The notes beneath the pieces were generated by a model. It did no database searches, was not told the origin of the DNA, and saw only the letters and a program-made list of their open reading frames with translations. The translations under genes were made by a program, and so were the position numbers. A stretch of 64,000 nucleotides of DNA, taken from positions 1-64,000 of the forward strand of contig CAAFQK010000024.1 of the NCBI GenBank assembly GCA_900765115.1. Direction: 5' to 3'. The DNA is from an uncultured Collinsella sp. (GTDB lineage Bacteria > Actinomycetota > Coriobacteriia > Coriobacteriales > Coriobacteriaceae). Of the stretch, positions 18,660-27,193 are shown one piece after another (the stretch's first letter is position 1; every line of letters starts with the position of its first letter).

Positions 18660-19930
18660 TGAAACAGACCACGAACACCGCTGCTACCACCCTTGAGCAG
18701 GTCAATGCGATGCCGGCTGCCACATGGGGCTGGCTGAAGATGAACCAGACCAAGCTTGAGCTCTCTGACGAGCTTGCCGCCGCTCCCGCCGAGACCGTTA
18801 AGGTTGAGGGCTTGGACGAGCAATTTGCTGGCGTGGCAGACGCGTTCGACGCCGCCATGGACGCCATGGCCGAGCGCTTCCCCGAGCGCCGCGCCTCCGC
18901 GCCCGGCGATGCCGCCGACCGCGCCCGCATCACGCCCGAGACCGAGCTCGACGTGCCCGCCACCTCCGTCTACCAGGCCGGTGCCATTAAGCTGGAGGAG
19001 GAGCTCTCCCCCGCTGAGGCCTTCGAGACTGGCATGGGCGAGGCTGCCTACACCTACCTGGCCGACCACGCCACCAAGCGCGTCGTCATCGATGTGCCCG
19101 CATACAAGCACGCCACGGTTACCGTGCGTGTGAGCGGTGTCGATGCAGCCGCGGCCATCGCCGCCATCGACGTCGTCGTCCGTCCCCAGTCGACGCTCGA
19201 CCTGCAGATCGCCCTGGACTCCCCCGTTGCCGGCGAGGGCGTCGTGGGATCCGTGCTGCGCGTGTGCGCCCACGAGTACGCCACCGTCAACGTGGCCTGC
19301 ACGCAGACGCTCGACGATAGCTGGATCGCACTCGACGATACCGGCCTGTTCCTGGACGAGGGCGCACGCGTCAACGTGCAACACACCGTCCTGGGTGCCG
19401 GCGCCAGCGCCACCGGCCTTGCCGGCGACCTGCTGGGCGATACCGCCAAGGTCACCATCGATACTGACTACCTTGGCGCCCGCGAGCAGGTGCGCGACTT
19501 TAACTACGAGCTGCGCCACCGCGGTCGCAAGACCGAGTGCGAGATCGACGCCAACGGCGTGCTGACCGGCACGTCCAAGAAGGTCTACCGTGGCACCATC
19601 GACCTCGTGCACGGCTGCAAGGGTGCAACCGGCACCGAGCGCGAGACGGTACTTTTGGCCAACAAGGGCGTCGACAACAAGACCATTCCCGTCATTCTCT
19701 GCGACGAGGACGACGTCGCCGGCAACCACGGCGCCACCATCGGTCACGTCCGCGACGAGCAGCTGTTCTACCTCGCCTGCCGCGGCCTTGACCAAAACGC
19801 CGCCGAGGACCTGTTCATCCGCGCCAAGCTGGAGGACGCCGCGCTTTCCGCCACCGACGAGCGCACCCGCGCCGCCGTCGTCCGCCTGGGCAACAACCTG
19901 ATCGATAACTTTGAAGAGGAGCTCGCATGA
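18659..19930 (+). CDS. sufD: Fe-S cluster scaffold protein SufD
   Basis: I take ATG 18659 as the start (MKQTTNTAATTLEQVNAMPA), overlapping the sufB stop TAATG and preceded by GGAAGGAG; the same frame is open far upstream but only as an antisense-like shadow of sufB. The 423-residue product has the SufB/D beta-helix core and the C-terminal motif FYLACRGLDQNAAEDLFIRA. SufD pairs with SufB in the scaffold complex and is needed for iron entry. Confidence 0.94.
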   Translation: MKQTTNTAATTLEQVNAMPAATWGWLKMNQTKLELSDELAAAPAETVKVEGLDEQFAGVADAFDAAMDAMAERFPERRASAPGDAADRARITPETELDVPATSVYQAGAIKLEEELSPAEAFETGMGEAAYTYLADHATKRVVIDVPAYKHATVTVRVSGVDAAAAIAAIDVVVRPQSTLDLQIALDSPVAGEGVVGSVLRVCAHEYATVNVACTQTLDDSWIALDDTGLFLDEGARVNVQHTVLGAGASATGLAGDLLGDTAKVTIDTDYLGAREQVRDFNYELRHRGRKTECEIDANGVLTGTSKKVYRGTIDLVHGCKGATGTERETVLLANKGVDNKTIPVILCDEDDVAGNHGATIGHVRDEQLFYLACRGLDQNAAEDLFIRAKLEDAALSATDERTRAAVVRLGNNLIDNFEEELA

Positions 19931-21252
19931 TCGACACCGAGCACGTTAAATGCGATACCTGCACCGCCCCCGAGCCCATGGAGCTCGACGCCAGCGACGA
20001 GGCTTCGCGCGGCTGGCCCACTGTGGACATCGAGACCAACCCCTACAAGGGCCAGTTCCCGCTGTTCCAGCAGCACCCCGAGATCGCCTTCCTCGATAGC
20101 GCCGCCACCGCGCAGCGCCCTGCCTGTGTGCTCGACGCCGAACGCGACTTCTATCAGCGCATGAACGCCAACCCCCTGCGCGGCCTGTACTCGCTGTCCG
20201 TCGAGGCCACCGACGCCATCGCGAAGGTCCGCCAACAGATCGCCGGCCTCATCGGCGCCGCCCAGGCCAACGAGGTCGTCTTCACCCGCAACACGAGCGA
20301 GTCGCTCAACCTGGTCGCCAAGAGCTTTGCACCCACGGTGCTCGAGCCCGGTGACGAGGTCGTCATCACCATCATGGAGCACCACTCCAACCTAATCCCG
20401 TGGCAGCAGGTCTGCCGCGAAACCGGCGCCAAGCTCGTCTACCTCTACCCCACCAAGACCGGTCAGCTCACCACCGAGGAGGTTCTTGCCAAGGTTGGTC
20501 CCAAGACCAAGATTCTGGCCGTGGGTCAGGTCTCCAACGTGTTGGGAGTCGAGAACCCAGTCAAGAACCTCGGCAAGCTCGTGCACAAGTATGGCGGCTA
20601 CCTGGTCGTCGACGGTGCGCAGTCGCTGCCGCACATGCCGGTCGATGTGGCCGACCTGGGCGCCGACTTCTTTGCCTTTAGCGCACACAAGGCTATGGGC
20701 CCCATGGGCATCGGCGTGCTGTGGGGCAAGATGGACCTGCTCAACGCCATGCCGCCCATGCTCACCGGCGGCGAGATGATCGACTCTGTTACCGAGCAGG
20801 ACGCCGTCTGGGCGCCCGTCCCCGAGAAGTTCGAGGCAGGCACGCAGGACGCCGCCGGCATCTTCGCCACAGGCGCCGCTCTCGACTACCTCGTCAACAC
20901 GGTTGGCTACGAAAACATCCAGGCACGCGAGCAGGCACTCGTCCACTACCTGATGGGCGAGCTCATGCAGCTCGACTTTGTCCAGATCATCGGCTCCATC
21001 TACTGGGACAACCATCACGGCGTCGTCAGCTTTAACGTCAAGGGTATCCACCCGCACGACGTCGCGAGCATCATGGACATGGACGGCGTGTGCATCCGCG
21101 CCGGTCACCACTGCGCGCAGCCGCTACTTACCTGGCTGGGTGTCGAAAACCTTGCTTGCTGCCGCGCCAGCGTGGCCTTCTACAACGACAAGGCCGACAT
21201 CGACAAGTTCATCGCCGGCCTGCATCACGTTTGGAGCACGTTCAATGGGTAA
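19927..21252 (+). CDS. sufS: Cysteine desulfurase SufS
   Basis: The 441-residue PLP enzyme overlaps sufD by 4 bp (ATGA). It shows the family landmarks: FLDSAATAQRP, TRNTSESLNLVA, EHHSNLIPWQ, the PLP lysine in FAFSAHKAMGPMG, and the catalytic cysteine in IRAGHHCAQPLL. It removes sulfur from cysteine and passes it as persulfide to SufU. It has an N-terminal extension of roughly 40 residues with a CDTC motif, not typical of the family and of unknown use. Confidence 0.95.
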   Translation: MIDTEHVKCDTCTAPEPMELDASDEASRGWPTVDIETNPYKGQFPLFQQHPEIAFLDSAATAQRPACVLDAERDFYQRMNANPLRGLYSLSVEATDAIAKVRQQIAGLIGAAQANEVVFTRNTSESLNLVAKSFAPTVLEPGDEVVITIMEHHSNLIPWQQVCRETGAKLVYLYPTKTGQLTTEEVLAKVGPKTKILAVGQVSNVLGVENPVKNLGKLVHKYGGYLVVDGAQSLPHMPVDVADLGADFFAFSAHKAMGPMGIGVLWGKMDLLNAMPPMLTGGEMIDSVTEQDAVWAPVPEKFEAGTQDAAGIFATGAALDYLVNTVGYENIQAREQALVHYLMGELMQLDFVQIIGSIYWDNHHGVVSFNVKGIHPHDVASIMDMDGVCIRAGHHCAQPLLTWLGVENLACCRASVAFYNDKADIDKFIAGLHHVWSTFNG

Positions 21253-21679
21253 TCTGTACACCTCCACCACATTTATGGAGCACAACTCGCACCCCGACTA
21301 TAAATACGAGATGGATGCTCCCACGCACGAGCACGACGGCATCAACCCCAGCTGCGGCGACGAGCTCACCTTGCAGCTGCGCGTCGAGAACGGCGTGATC
21401 GAGGAGGCCTCCTTTACCGGCCACGGCTGCGCCATCAGCCAGGCCAGCGCCGACATCATGGCCGACCTCATCACCGGCGAGACCGTCGAGGAAGCTCACC
21501 GCCTGGCAGAGCTCTTCCTCGCCATGATCCGCGGCGAGCAGCTCTCCGAGGAAGACCTGGAAGACCTGGACGAAGCCGCCCAGCTCCAGGACATCTCGCA
21601 CATGCCCGCCCGCGTCAAATGCGCCGAGCTCGCCTGGCGCACCCTCAACGGCATGCTCGAGGGGCGAAATAATCAGTAG
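21245..21679 (+). CDS. sufU: Sulfur-transfer protein SufU
   Basis: The 144-residue protein starts at ATG 21245, overlapping the end of sufS by 8 bp. The three conserved cysteines are present in NPSCGDELTL, GHGCAISQASA and PARVKCAELAW, with the Asp next to the first Cys. In Gram-positive SufU these bind zinc and accept persulfide from SufS. It completes the operon, which ends at the terminator at 21708. Confidence 0.94.
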   Translation: MGNLYTSTTFMEHNSHPDYKYEMDAPTHEHDGINPSCGDELTLQLRVENGVIEEASFTGHGCAISQASADIMADLITGETVEEAHRLAELFLAMIRGEQLSEEDLEDLDEAAQLQDISHMPARVKCAELAWRTLNGMLEGRNNQ

Positions 21680-21707
21680 TACTTGTCCCAAATCTTAAGA
21701 TTTTTGT

Positions 21708-21745
21708 TGGCCGAATCGCTTGACAAGAGTGGTTCGGCCATTTTC
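21708..21745 (+). terminator. Rho-independent terminator of the suf operon
   Basis: A perfect 8-bp stem TGGCCGAA (21708-21715) with TTCGGCCA (21733-21740) and a 17-nt loop is followed by TTTTCT. It lies 28 bp after the sufU stop and directly at the end of the convergent transposase-like gene, so it may serve both. Confidence 0.75.
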
Positions 21746-22554
21746 TATTCCGAGAGCTCAGTCTGTGCCTTCACCCGCGCATAAGCGCGCACGATACGAG
21801 AGACGGTACTTTTGCCAATCCCGGTATACCGCTCAATCTGGCGCACCGTAAAACCGGCATCGTGCAATCCAAAAATAACGGTATCGCGCTGCGCAGGCGG
21901 TGCGTCTTTAACCCCATGGAGCGGAGCCCCGAGGCTCTTCGCCAACTTGTCGGCAAAGGCGTGGCGTTCCCACTCTGTCTCTTTCATATCGCGCAGCGCC
22001 GGTTCGCCGCCGTCGGGCGTCGAAAGCGAATAGGCAATAAAGCCCTCGGCAGAACCAAAAAGCTCAAGCACGCAAGAAGGATCAGAAAATCCCCTCGCGA
22101 CATCGGCCGCGTCACCGTCGTAAGCGCACAAATGCTCCGGAAAGCTGCTCCAGGGATAACGCTCAATGAGACTGATGCCCGCCTCCTGCGGATCGGCGTG
22201 AACGGAGCGAATAGCCTCCATCACCTGCCAGTCGGTATCGAGCGAGCGCCGGTCAAAACGGTTCTGGAACAGATGCCCTGTGCGCCCCGTGCGTTTATTG
22301 AACCGCCGCGCGTACGTCAAAAGCAGCCGGCGCATCGCCGCGCTCATCGCGTCCTCGTAATCTGCAAGCACCAGACGCACGTGATTGCCCATAAGGCACC
22401 AGGCGATAACCGTCACGCCCGCCTTGCGGCAGCACTCACGCATCAGCTCCAAGAACTCCCACCGGTCTTCATCGCCCTCAAAGATGAGCTGCTTGCCCGT
22501 ACCGCGGGCACAGACATGGTAAAAGCCGGTAACCGTTCTCCAAACGCGCTGCAT
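21745..22554 (-). CDS. REP-associated tyrosine transposase-like protein (Y1_Tnp, HUH type) with altered HUH motif
   Basis: From ATG 22554 (MQRVWRTVTGFYHVCARG, after GAAGGGAG) the product has 269 residues. The N-terminal 150 residues follow the Y1 transposase fold: FYHVCARG, WCLMGNHVRLVL, and the segment TYARRFNKRTGRTGHLFQNRF, which holds the usual tyrosine. The canonical H-U-H metal motif here reads HVR. The C-terminal about 110 residues end in a helix-turn-helix (FTVRQIERYTGIGKSTVSRIV). It may be a domesticated or inactive single-strand transposase; I saw no flanking REP palindromes. Confidence 0.8.
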   Translation of the reverse strand: MQRVWRTVTGFYHVCARGTGKQLIFEGDEDRWEFLELMRECCRKAGVTVIAWCLMGNHVRLVLADYEDAMSAAMRRLLLTYARRFNKRTGRTGHLFQNRFDRRSLDTDWQVMEAIRSVHADPQEAGISLIERYPWSSFPEHLCAYDGDAADVARGFSDPSCVLELFGSAEGFIAYSLSTPDGGEPALRDMKETEWERHAFADKLAKSLGAPLHGVKDAPPAQRDTVIFGLHDAGFTVRQIERYTGIGKSTVSRIVRAYARVKAQTELSE

Positions 22555-22957
22555 GGCGCTCCCTTCGCCGGGATCTGCTTGCCATCCAATACAGCACGAT
22601 TGAAGCGTGCCATCAAAACATTCACGCAAAACAATTCGCTCGCGCGGCCAAAGGCAGTAAACAGGCGGCGAACGGCACCGTTGCAACAGGTCAACCCCTG
22701 CAACGCTTACAAAAGCTGACCAAAAGCTTGCCCAAGACGGACCCCCTCTACGGAAGTGCACGACCACAGAATATAGAGTTAAACCGTTTCAATTGAAAGT
22801 TCCGCGCATCTCGCTACGAAAACTGAGCCGTTCGCCGAATATTCCGTGCATTTCGCGGTATTATAGGGGCTGCATGTCATGTCCCTTTCGAAGGGTCGCC
22901 CGGCAATCGCCAGCCACGGCCCCCAGACGGGACGCCAACACGATAGAGAGGAGAGGC

Positions 22958-23692
22958 ATGCAGTACTCACAGGAAGTGGAGAACATGTGCCCCGTTGCCA
23001 AGGGTGCATACCACGGCCCCGCACCCATCCCCGAGGAGGGCAAGTGGGTCCAGGCTAAGGAGATTTCCGACATCTCCGGTCTTACGCACGGTGTGGGTTG
23101 GTGCGCACCTCAGCAGGGCGCCTGCAAGCTCACGCTGAACGTCAAGGACGGCATCATCGAGGAGGCCCTCGTTGAGACCATCGGCTGCTCGGGTATGACC
23201 CACTCTGCCGCCATGGCTTCCGAGATCCTTCCCGGTAAGACCATCCTCGAGGCCCTCAACACCGACCTCGTCTGCGACGCCATCAACGTTGCTATGCGCG
23301 AGATCTTCCTGCAGATCGTTTACGGCCGCAGCCAGACCGCGTTCTCCGAGGGCGGCCTGCCCGTGGGCGCCTCCCTCGACGACCTCGGCAAGGGCCTTCG
23401 CTCTCAGGTCGGCACCATGTTCGGCACCAAGGCCAAGGGCGCTCGTTACCTCGAGCTCGCTCAGGGCTACGTCACCCGCATGGCTCTCAACGACAAGAAC
23501 GAGATCATCGCATTCGAGTTCCTGAACCTCGGCAAGTTCACCGACGCCGTCAAGGCCGGCAAGACCCCCGAGGAGGCCATCGCTGGCGCTATGGGCCACT
23601 ATGGTCAGTGGGAGAACGCTGCCAAGTACATCGACCCGCGCACCGACGAGGAGACTCACTCCGTCGCCAGCGTGTTCCCGGTTCACGAGTAG
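22958..23692 (+). CDS. NifU/IscU-like protein paired with GGGtGRT protein
   Basis: The start at ATG 22958 follows a strong GAGAGGAGAGGC site; 244 residues. The region with ISGLTHGVGWCAPQQGACKL and ETIGCSGMTHSAAMASEIL resembles Fe-S scaffold (IscU/NifU-like) proteins, though the fold beyond residue 120 is not typical of IscU. Only 18 bp separate it from the next gene, and both have a strongly biased, GC-rich codon choice suggesting high expression. Annotated relatives are called iron-sulfur cluster assembly scaffold proteins; the real activity is not known. Confidence 0.65.
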   Translation: MQYSQEVENMCPVAKGAYHGPAPIPEEGKWVQAKEISDISGLTHGVGWCAPQQGACKLTLNVKDGIIEEALVETIGCSGMTHSAAMASEILPGKTILEALNTDLVCDAINVAMREIFLQIVYGRSQTAFSEGGLPVGASLDDLGKGLRSQVGTMFGTKAKGARYLELAQGYVTRMALNDKNEIIAFEFLNLGKFTDAVKAGKTPEEAIAGAMGHYGQWENAAKYIDPRTDEETHSVASVFPVHE

Positions 23693-23710
23693 AAAGGGAG
23701 GGAAATAACT

Positions 23711-24715
23711 ATGACTGTTACGTTCGAAGGTTACGAGCGCCGCGCTGACAAGATCAACAAGTGCCTCGCCGACAACGGCATCGCCTCCCTCGAGGAAGCT
23801 CTGCAGATCTGCACCGACAAGGGCTTCAACCCGCGTGAGATCGTCAACAACACCCAGTCCATCGCCTTCCAGAACGCCGAGTGGGCCTACACCCTCGGTT
23901 GCGCTCTCGCTGTCAAGCGTGGCGCCAAGTCCGCTTCTGAGGCTGCCGCCATCATCGGCGAGGGCATCCAGGCCTTCACCGTTCCCGGCTCCGTCGCCGA
24001 GGACCGCAAGGTCGGTCTGGGCCACGGCAACCTGGGCGCTATGCTGCTCTCCGACGACACCGAGTGCTTCGCCTTCCTGGCCGGTCACGAGTCCTTCGCT
24101 GCCGCTGAGGGTGCTATCGGCCTGGCTCTAAACGCCAACAAGGCTCGCAAGAAGCCGCTGCGCGTCATCCTCAACGGTCTGGGCAAGGACGCTGCTCAGA
24201 TCATCGCCCGCATCAACGGCTTCACCTACGTGAAGACCCAGTTCGACTACTTCACTGGCGAGCTCAAGGTTGTCGAGACCATCCCCTACTCCGATGGTCC
24301 CCGCGCCGCCGTCAACTGCTACGGCGCCGACGACGTCCGCGAGGGCGTTGCCATCATGTGGCACGAGAACGTCGACATCTCGATCACCGGTAACTCCACC
24401 AACCCCACGCGCTTCCAGCACCCCGTCGCTGGCACCTACAAGAAGGAGCGCCTCGAGGCTGGCAAGAAGTACTTCTCCGTCGCTTCTGGTGGCGGCACTG
24501 GTCGTACCCTGCACCCGGACAACATGGGCGCCGGCCCTGCCTCTTACGGCATGACCGACACCATGGGCCGTATGCACTCCGACGCCCAGTTCGCCGGTTC
24601 TTCCTCCGTGCCTGCGCACGTTGACATGATGGGTCTCATCGGCATGGGCAACAACCCCATGGTCGGTGCCACCGTCGCCTGCGCTGTCGCCGTCGAGGAG
24701 GCCCTCAAGGCCTAA
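23711..24715 (+). CDS. GGGtGRT protein (uncharacterised conserved family)
   Basis: The 334-residue protein contains the family's namesake motif in SVASGGGTGRTLHPDNMGAG near residue 255, plus long conserved Gly/Ala-rich segments such as VGLGHGNLGAMLLSDDTECF and FAGSSSVPAHVDMMGLIGMG. No signal peptide or membrane segment is seen. Its constant partner upstream is the NifU-like gene. The family has no assigned function known to me; the glycine-rich loops look like nucleotide or cofactor sites. Confidence 0.8.
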   Translation: MTVTFEGYERRADKINKCLADNGIASLEEALQICTDKGFNPREIVNNTQSIAFQNAEWAYTLGCALAVKRGAKSASEAAAIIGEGIQAFTVPGSVAEDRKVGLGHGNLGAMLLSDDTECFAFLAGHESFAAAEGAIGLALNANKARKKPLRVILNGLGKDAAQIIARINGFTYVKTQFDYFTGELKVVETIPYSDGPRAAVNCYGADDVREGVAIMWHENVDISITGNSTNPTRFQHPVAGTYKKERLEAGKKYFSVASGGGTGRTLHPDNMGAGPASYGMTDTMGRMHSDAQFAGSSSVPAHVDMMGLIGMGNNPMVGATVACAVAVEEALKA

Positions 24716-24750
24716 TCGCGCCCGCGCGATGCTCATATAGTTGAGCTTTG

Positions 24751-24784
24751 GAGCCGCTACCCACCCAGGTAGCGGCTCTTTTTG
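24751..24784 (+). terminator. Rho-independent terminator after the GGGtGRT gene
   Basis: A perfect 10-bp stem GAGCCGCTAC (24751-24760) with GTAGCGGCTC (24769-24778) and an 8-nt loop is followed by TTTTTG. It closes the two-gene unit. Confidence 0.88.
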
Positions 24785-24971
24785 TTTGCGCTGTCGCAGG
24801 GTAGCTAATGCCGATATATCAGTTGGGGCGAAATACAAGATGTGATGAGATGGAGCGTCAGAGCGTCCATGACGCCCACCTGCCATATTTGCCCTTTACC
24901 GATTTGCCGAGTCTTTGCGGCCCCATTGCCGATCACCCGTGCGACAATGCGCCGGACGAGAAAGGAATCCG

Positions 24972-26498
24972 ATGGAATCGACTGATGTACTGGTAATTGG
25001 ATCTGGCATTGCGGGCCTTTGCGCCGCCATCGAAGCGGCACGCACGGGTGCAACCGTCACTGTGGCAAGCGCCGGCAAGACTATGAGTGGATCGAGCTTC
25101 TTCCCCGGAACCTGGGGCCTAGGGCTTATCGGACCCGTTAACGAAGACGACGAGCAGGACCTCATCGACACCATCCTGGCCGTCGGCGGCGGCGTTGCCG
25201 ACCCCGAACTCGTCCAAGCGTTCGTCCACGGCATTCCCCAAGCGATTGACTGGCTCGAGCAAGACCTGGGCGTTGAGCTCCAGCGTCCGCAAAGCGCCAA
25301 GAGTGCTCAACAAAAGCAATTTATCCCCTGCTTTGACCACAAGACGCGCATGTGGCGCGGCCTCACCCGCAAGCCCCTTGAGGACGCTCTGACGACCTGG
25401 ATCGAGTCGCTCGGCATTCGCCTGCTCCCCCGCCATGAGCTTATCGACCTTGTTGAGGACACGAACGGCAGAATAACCGGAACCGTACTCTACGACCTTA
25501 CCGAAAATCGAATCGTGCCCTTTGCTGCCAAGGCCACGGTCATCGCAGCCGGTGGCACAGGCGGCCTGTTCGAGCGCAGCCTTACGTCGGCTGATGTGCT
25601 CAGTTCCTCGCAGGCCATCGCGCTGGCGCACGGCGCAACACTTACTAATATAGAGTTCATGCAGATGATGCCCGGCTTCATCGAGCCCAGGCGTAACTTG
25701 GTCTTCAATGAGAAAACCTGGCGCTACGTGCACGTAGACCAGCCGGTAGATATTGCCGACGACAAGCTGGACGACCTGCTCGAGCAGCGCTCTGGATATG
25801 GTCCCTTCACGTCACGCTTGGCCTCCCGCGCTATCGATCTCGTCATCGATCAGGCAGGTGTCGAAGGCCTGGCACTCCACTACGACTTCCCCCGCGAGGA
25901 TGTCCCAGAGTTTGTGCAGACCTTTGCCACCTGGCTGCAAGACGAGCACGGCATCGCGCCGACCGACGAGATGCGCGTTGCGATGTATGCCCACGCCGCT
26001 AACGGCGGCATCAAGATCGATAAGACCGCGCACACGGGCGTTGAGGGCCTCTACGCTTGCGGCGAGGCGACAGGCGGCATGCACGGCGCCGACCGCATTG
26101 GTGGCTTGTCAAGCGCCAACGGCATCGTATTCGGACGTATCGCGGGCGCATCGGCAGCCCTTGCAGCGCAGAAAGAGCCTGAGGCGGCCCTGAAGGCGGA
26201 TATCACCCTCCCCCAGTACGGCATTGCCGCAACAGATGCCGAACGCCTGACACACAGCCTTAGGCACACGATGAGCACCTTTTGCATGATCAACAGGACC
26301 GAAACAGGCCTATCCGAGGCACTACACGAGCTTGAAGGCTTGAAAACGGAGGCAGCGACCTTGAGCACACAGAAAGCCCAGGACAGCGAAGTCGCAGCCC
26401 TCGCCCGCCTGCAATCGCAGATTCAACTAGCACAGGAAATGGTCAAAGCCATGCGTAAGCGAACCGAAAGTCTCGGATCGCACTATCGAGCAGACTAA
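24972..26498 (+). CDS. FAD-dependent oxidoreductase of the fumarate reductase / L-aspartate oxidase family
   Basis: Starting at ATG 24972 behind AAAGGAATCCG, the 508-residue flavoprotein has the dinucleotide-binding motif VIGSGIAGLCAAIEAA at the N-terminus, TVIAAGGTGGLFE in the middle and the FAD-site motif GLYACGEATGGMHGADRIGG near residue 365. It lacks a secretion signal. Candidates are a fumarate-reductase-like or L-aspartate-oxidase-like enzyme, or a GlpB-type flavoprotein; no nad or frd partners adjoin it, so the substrate is open. Confidence 0.75.
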   Translation: MESTDVLVIGSGIAGLCAAIEAARTGATVTVASAGKTMSGSSFFPGTWGLGLIGPVNEDDEQDLIDTILAVGGGVADPELVQAFVHGIPQAIDWLEQDLGVELQRPQSAKSAQQKQFIPCFDHKTRMWRGLTRKPLEDALTTWIESLGIRLLPRHELIDLVEDTNGRITGTVLYDLTENRIVPFAAKATVIAAGGTGGLFERSLTSADVLSSSQAIALAHGATLTNIEFMQMMPGFIEPRRNLVFNEKTWRYVHVDQPVDIADDKLDDLLEQRSGYGPFTSRLASRAIDLVIDQAGVEGLALHYDFPREDVPEFVQTFATWLQDEHGIAPTDEMRVAMYAHAANGGIKIDKTAHTGVEGLYACGEATGGMHGADRIGGLSSANGIVFGRIAGASAALAAQKEPEAALKADITLPQYGIAATDAERLTHSLRHTMSTFCMINRTETGLSEALHELEGLKTEAATLSTQKAQDSEVAALARLQSQIQLAQEMVKAMRKRTESLGSHYRAD

Positions 26499-26626
26499 AT
26501 CGATTCTCACTTTGAGTTTGATCACAACTTTTCAACATGCATCGAGCCCTGTGAGCATGATTCCTCTAAGGAGAACACGCCTACGGGGCTTTAGCCGTGT
26601 TTTCCCTAAGGGAATCACGGTGCAGA

Positions 26627-26680
26627 TTTCTCAGCTCCGCGCCCTTTCGGGTTCGACCCCATGCGAAGTTAACAAAAAAG
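26627..26680. repeat. Direct repeat copy 1 beside tRNA remnant
   Basis: This 54-bp stretch recurs at 26805-26858 with a 178-bp offset and few differences; both contain CGCCCTTTCGGGTTCGACCC and run into the T-tract of a terminator. Together with the tRNA end that follows each copy, it indicates that a tRNA-end/terminator module has been duplicated. Confidence 0.8.
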
Positions 26681-26706
26681 ACGGCCAACTCTTGTTGACC
26701 GTCTAA
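26678..26706 (-). terminator. Terminator behind the tRNA-Lys end remnant (minus strand)
   Basis: On the minus strand a stem AGACGG(T)CAAC / GTTG(G)CCGTCT with one internal mismatch is followed by a run of six T. It stands directly downstream of the remnant tRNA end at 26716-26736. Confidence 0.6.
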
Positions 26707-26715
26707 ACTTGCTTT

Positions 26716-26736
26716 GGTGGGCCGTCAGAGGGCCAG
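26716..26736 (-). pseudogene. Remnant of a tRNA-Lys 3' end
   Basis: The 13 bases at 26716-26728 are identical to the acceptor end of the tRNA-Lys 3' half at 26894-26906 (minus strand CTGACGGCCCACC), and here the CCA is encoded. The sequence then diverges, so only the acceptor strand is left. It is likely a scar of an older integration or excision at the same tRNA. Confidence 0.55.
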
Positions 26737-26804
26737 CCTGCTGCGCAGGCGACCGCTGCGGCGCCAAGGCGCCTTGCGCGCTGCGCTGGCAAATGCTTAC
26801 GCGT

Positions 26805-26858
26805 TTTCTCAGCTACGCGCCCTTTCGGGTTCGACCCCATGCAAGGTCAACAAAAAAG
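26805..26858. repeat. Direct repeat copy 2 beside tRNA-Lys 3' half
   Basis: Second copy of the 54-bp repeat described at 26627-26680. It lies immediately downstream, in tRNA transcription sense, of the terminator belonging to the tRNA-Lys 3' half. Confidence 0.8.
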
Positions 26859-26882
26859 CGACCAGTCTAAGCCAGTCGCTTT
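26852..26882 (-). terminator. Terminator of the tRNA-Lys transcription unit (minus strand)
   Basis: On the minus strand an 8-bp stem AAAGCGAC / GTCGCTTT with a 12-nt loop is followed by a T-run. It stands 12 bp beyond the tRNA 3' end. Confidence 0.75.
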
Positions 26883-26893
26883 AACATGCTTTG

Positions 26894-26939
26894 GGTGGGC
26901 CGTCAGGGGGTCGAACCCTGGACCTTGGGATTAAGAGTC
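26894..26939 (-). tRNA. tRNA-Lys(CUU) 3' half; probable prophage attL
   Basis: Read on the minus strand, the sequence starts in the anticodon loop CTCTTAA (anticodon CTT, Lys), continues with the 3' anticodon strand TCCCA, variable loop, T-arm CAGGGTTCGACCCCCTG and acceptor strand ACGGCCC plus discriminator A. The 5' half is missing: bases before the anticodon loop (CAAGA) cannot pair with TCCCA. This is the pattern of phage integration in a tRNA anticodon loop with the host 3' half left at one end. The rebuilt tRNA should lie beyond 64 kb. Confidence 0.75.
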
Positions 26940-27063
26940 TTGAACGCGTGTTTTTTGGCACGTGCTTCATCTGCAAAGTTGCAGGTACCGATGGTTTCGC
27001 CAGCACCGTACGCGCTGAAACTGCATTGGGGAACGGTTATTAACGGATATCAAGTCATGCATA
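26940..27063. other. Left end of prophage, non-coding
   Basis: No gene is seen between the attachment site and the late-operon terminator. With the stretch 26499-26893, which holds only repeats, terminators and tRNA pieces, it makes about 600 bp without protein genes. Confidence 0.5.
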
Positions 27064-27097
27064 AAACCCCTCCCCAGCACATGCCGGGGAGGGGTTT
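27064..27097 (-). terminator. Terminator of the prophage late operon
   Basis: A perfect 12-bp stem AAACCCCTCCCC (27064-27075) with GGGGAGGGGTTT (27086-27097) and a 10-nt loop; on the minus strand it is followed by TTATGC. It stands just after the last phage gene. Confidence 0.75.
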
Positions 27098-27103
27098 AGC
27101 CGT

Positions 27104-27193
27104 CTATGGACGATTAATACTCACAATGCAGAGCGCGACGGTCACGACAACACCGCCGAACAAAGTCCCGAGCACGAACGTTAGCGCGATCAT
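27104..27193 (-). CDS. 29-residue membrane peptide after the endolysin
   Basis: Starts at ATG 27193, overlapping the amidase stop (ATGA), and encodes [20 protein letters not shown] followed by LCIVSINRP: one transmembrane helix and a short tail. Coupling to the endolysin suggests a lysis accessory (second holin or spanin-like). Too short for family assignment. Confidence 0.5.
   Translation of the reverse strand: MIALTFVLGTLFGGVVVTVALCIVSINRP

Noticed and set aside
26640..26670. Additional tRNA gene suggested by GGGTTCGACCC
   Set aside because: Only a T-arm-like palindrome is present, with no acceptor, D-arm or anticodon arm around it.
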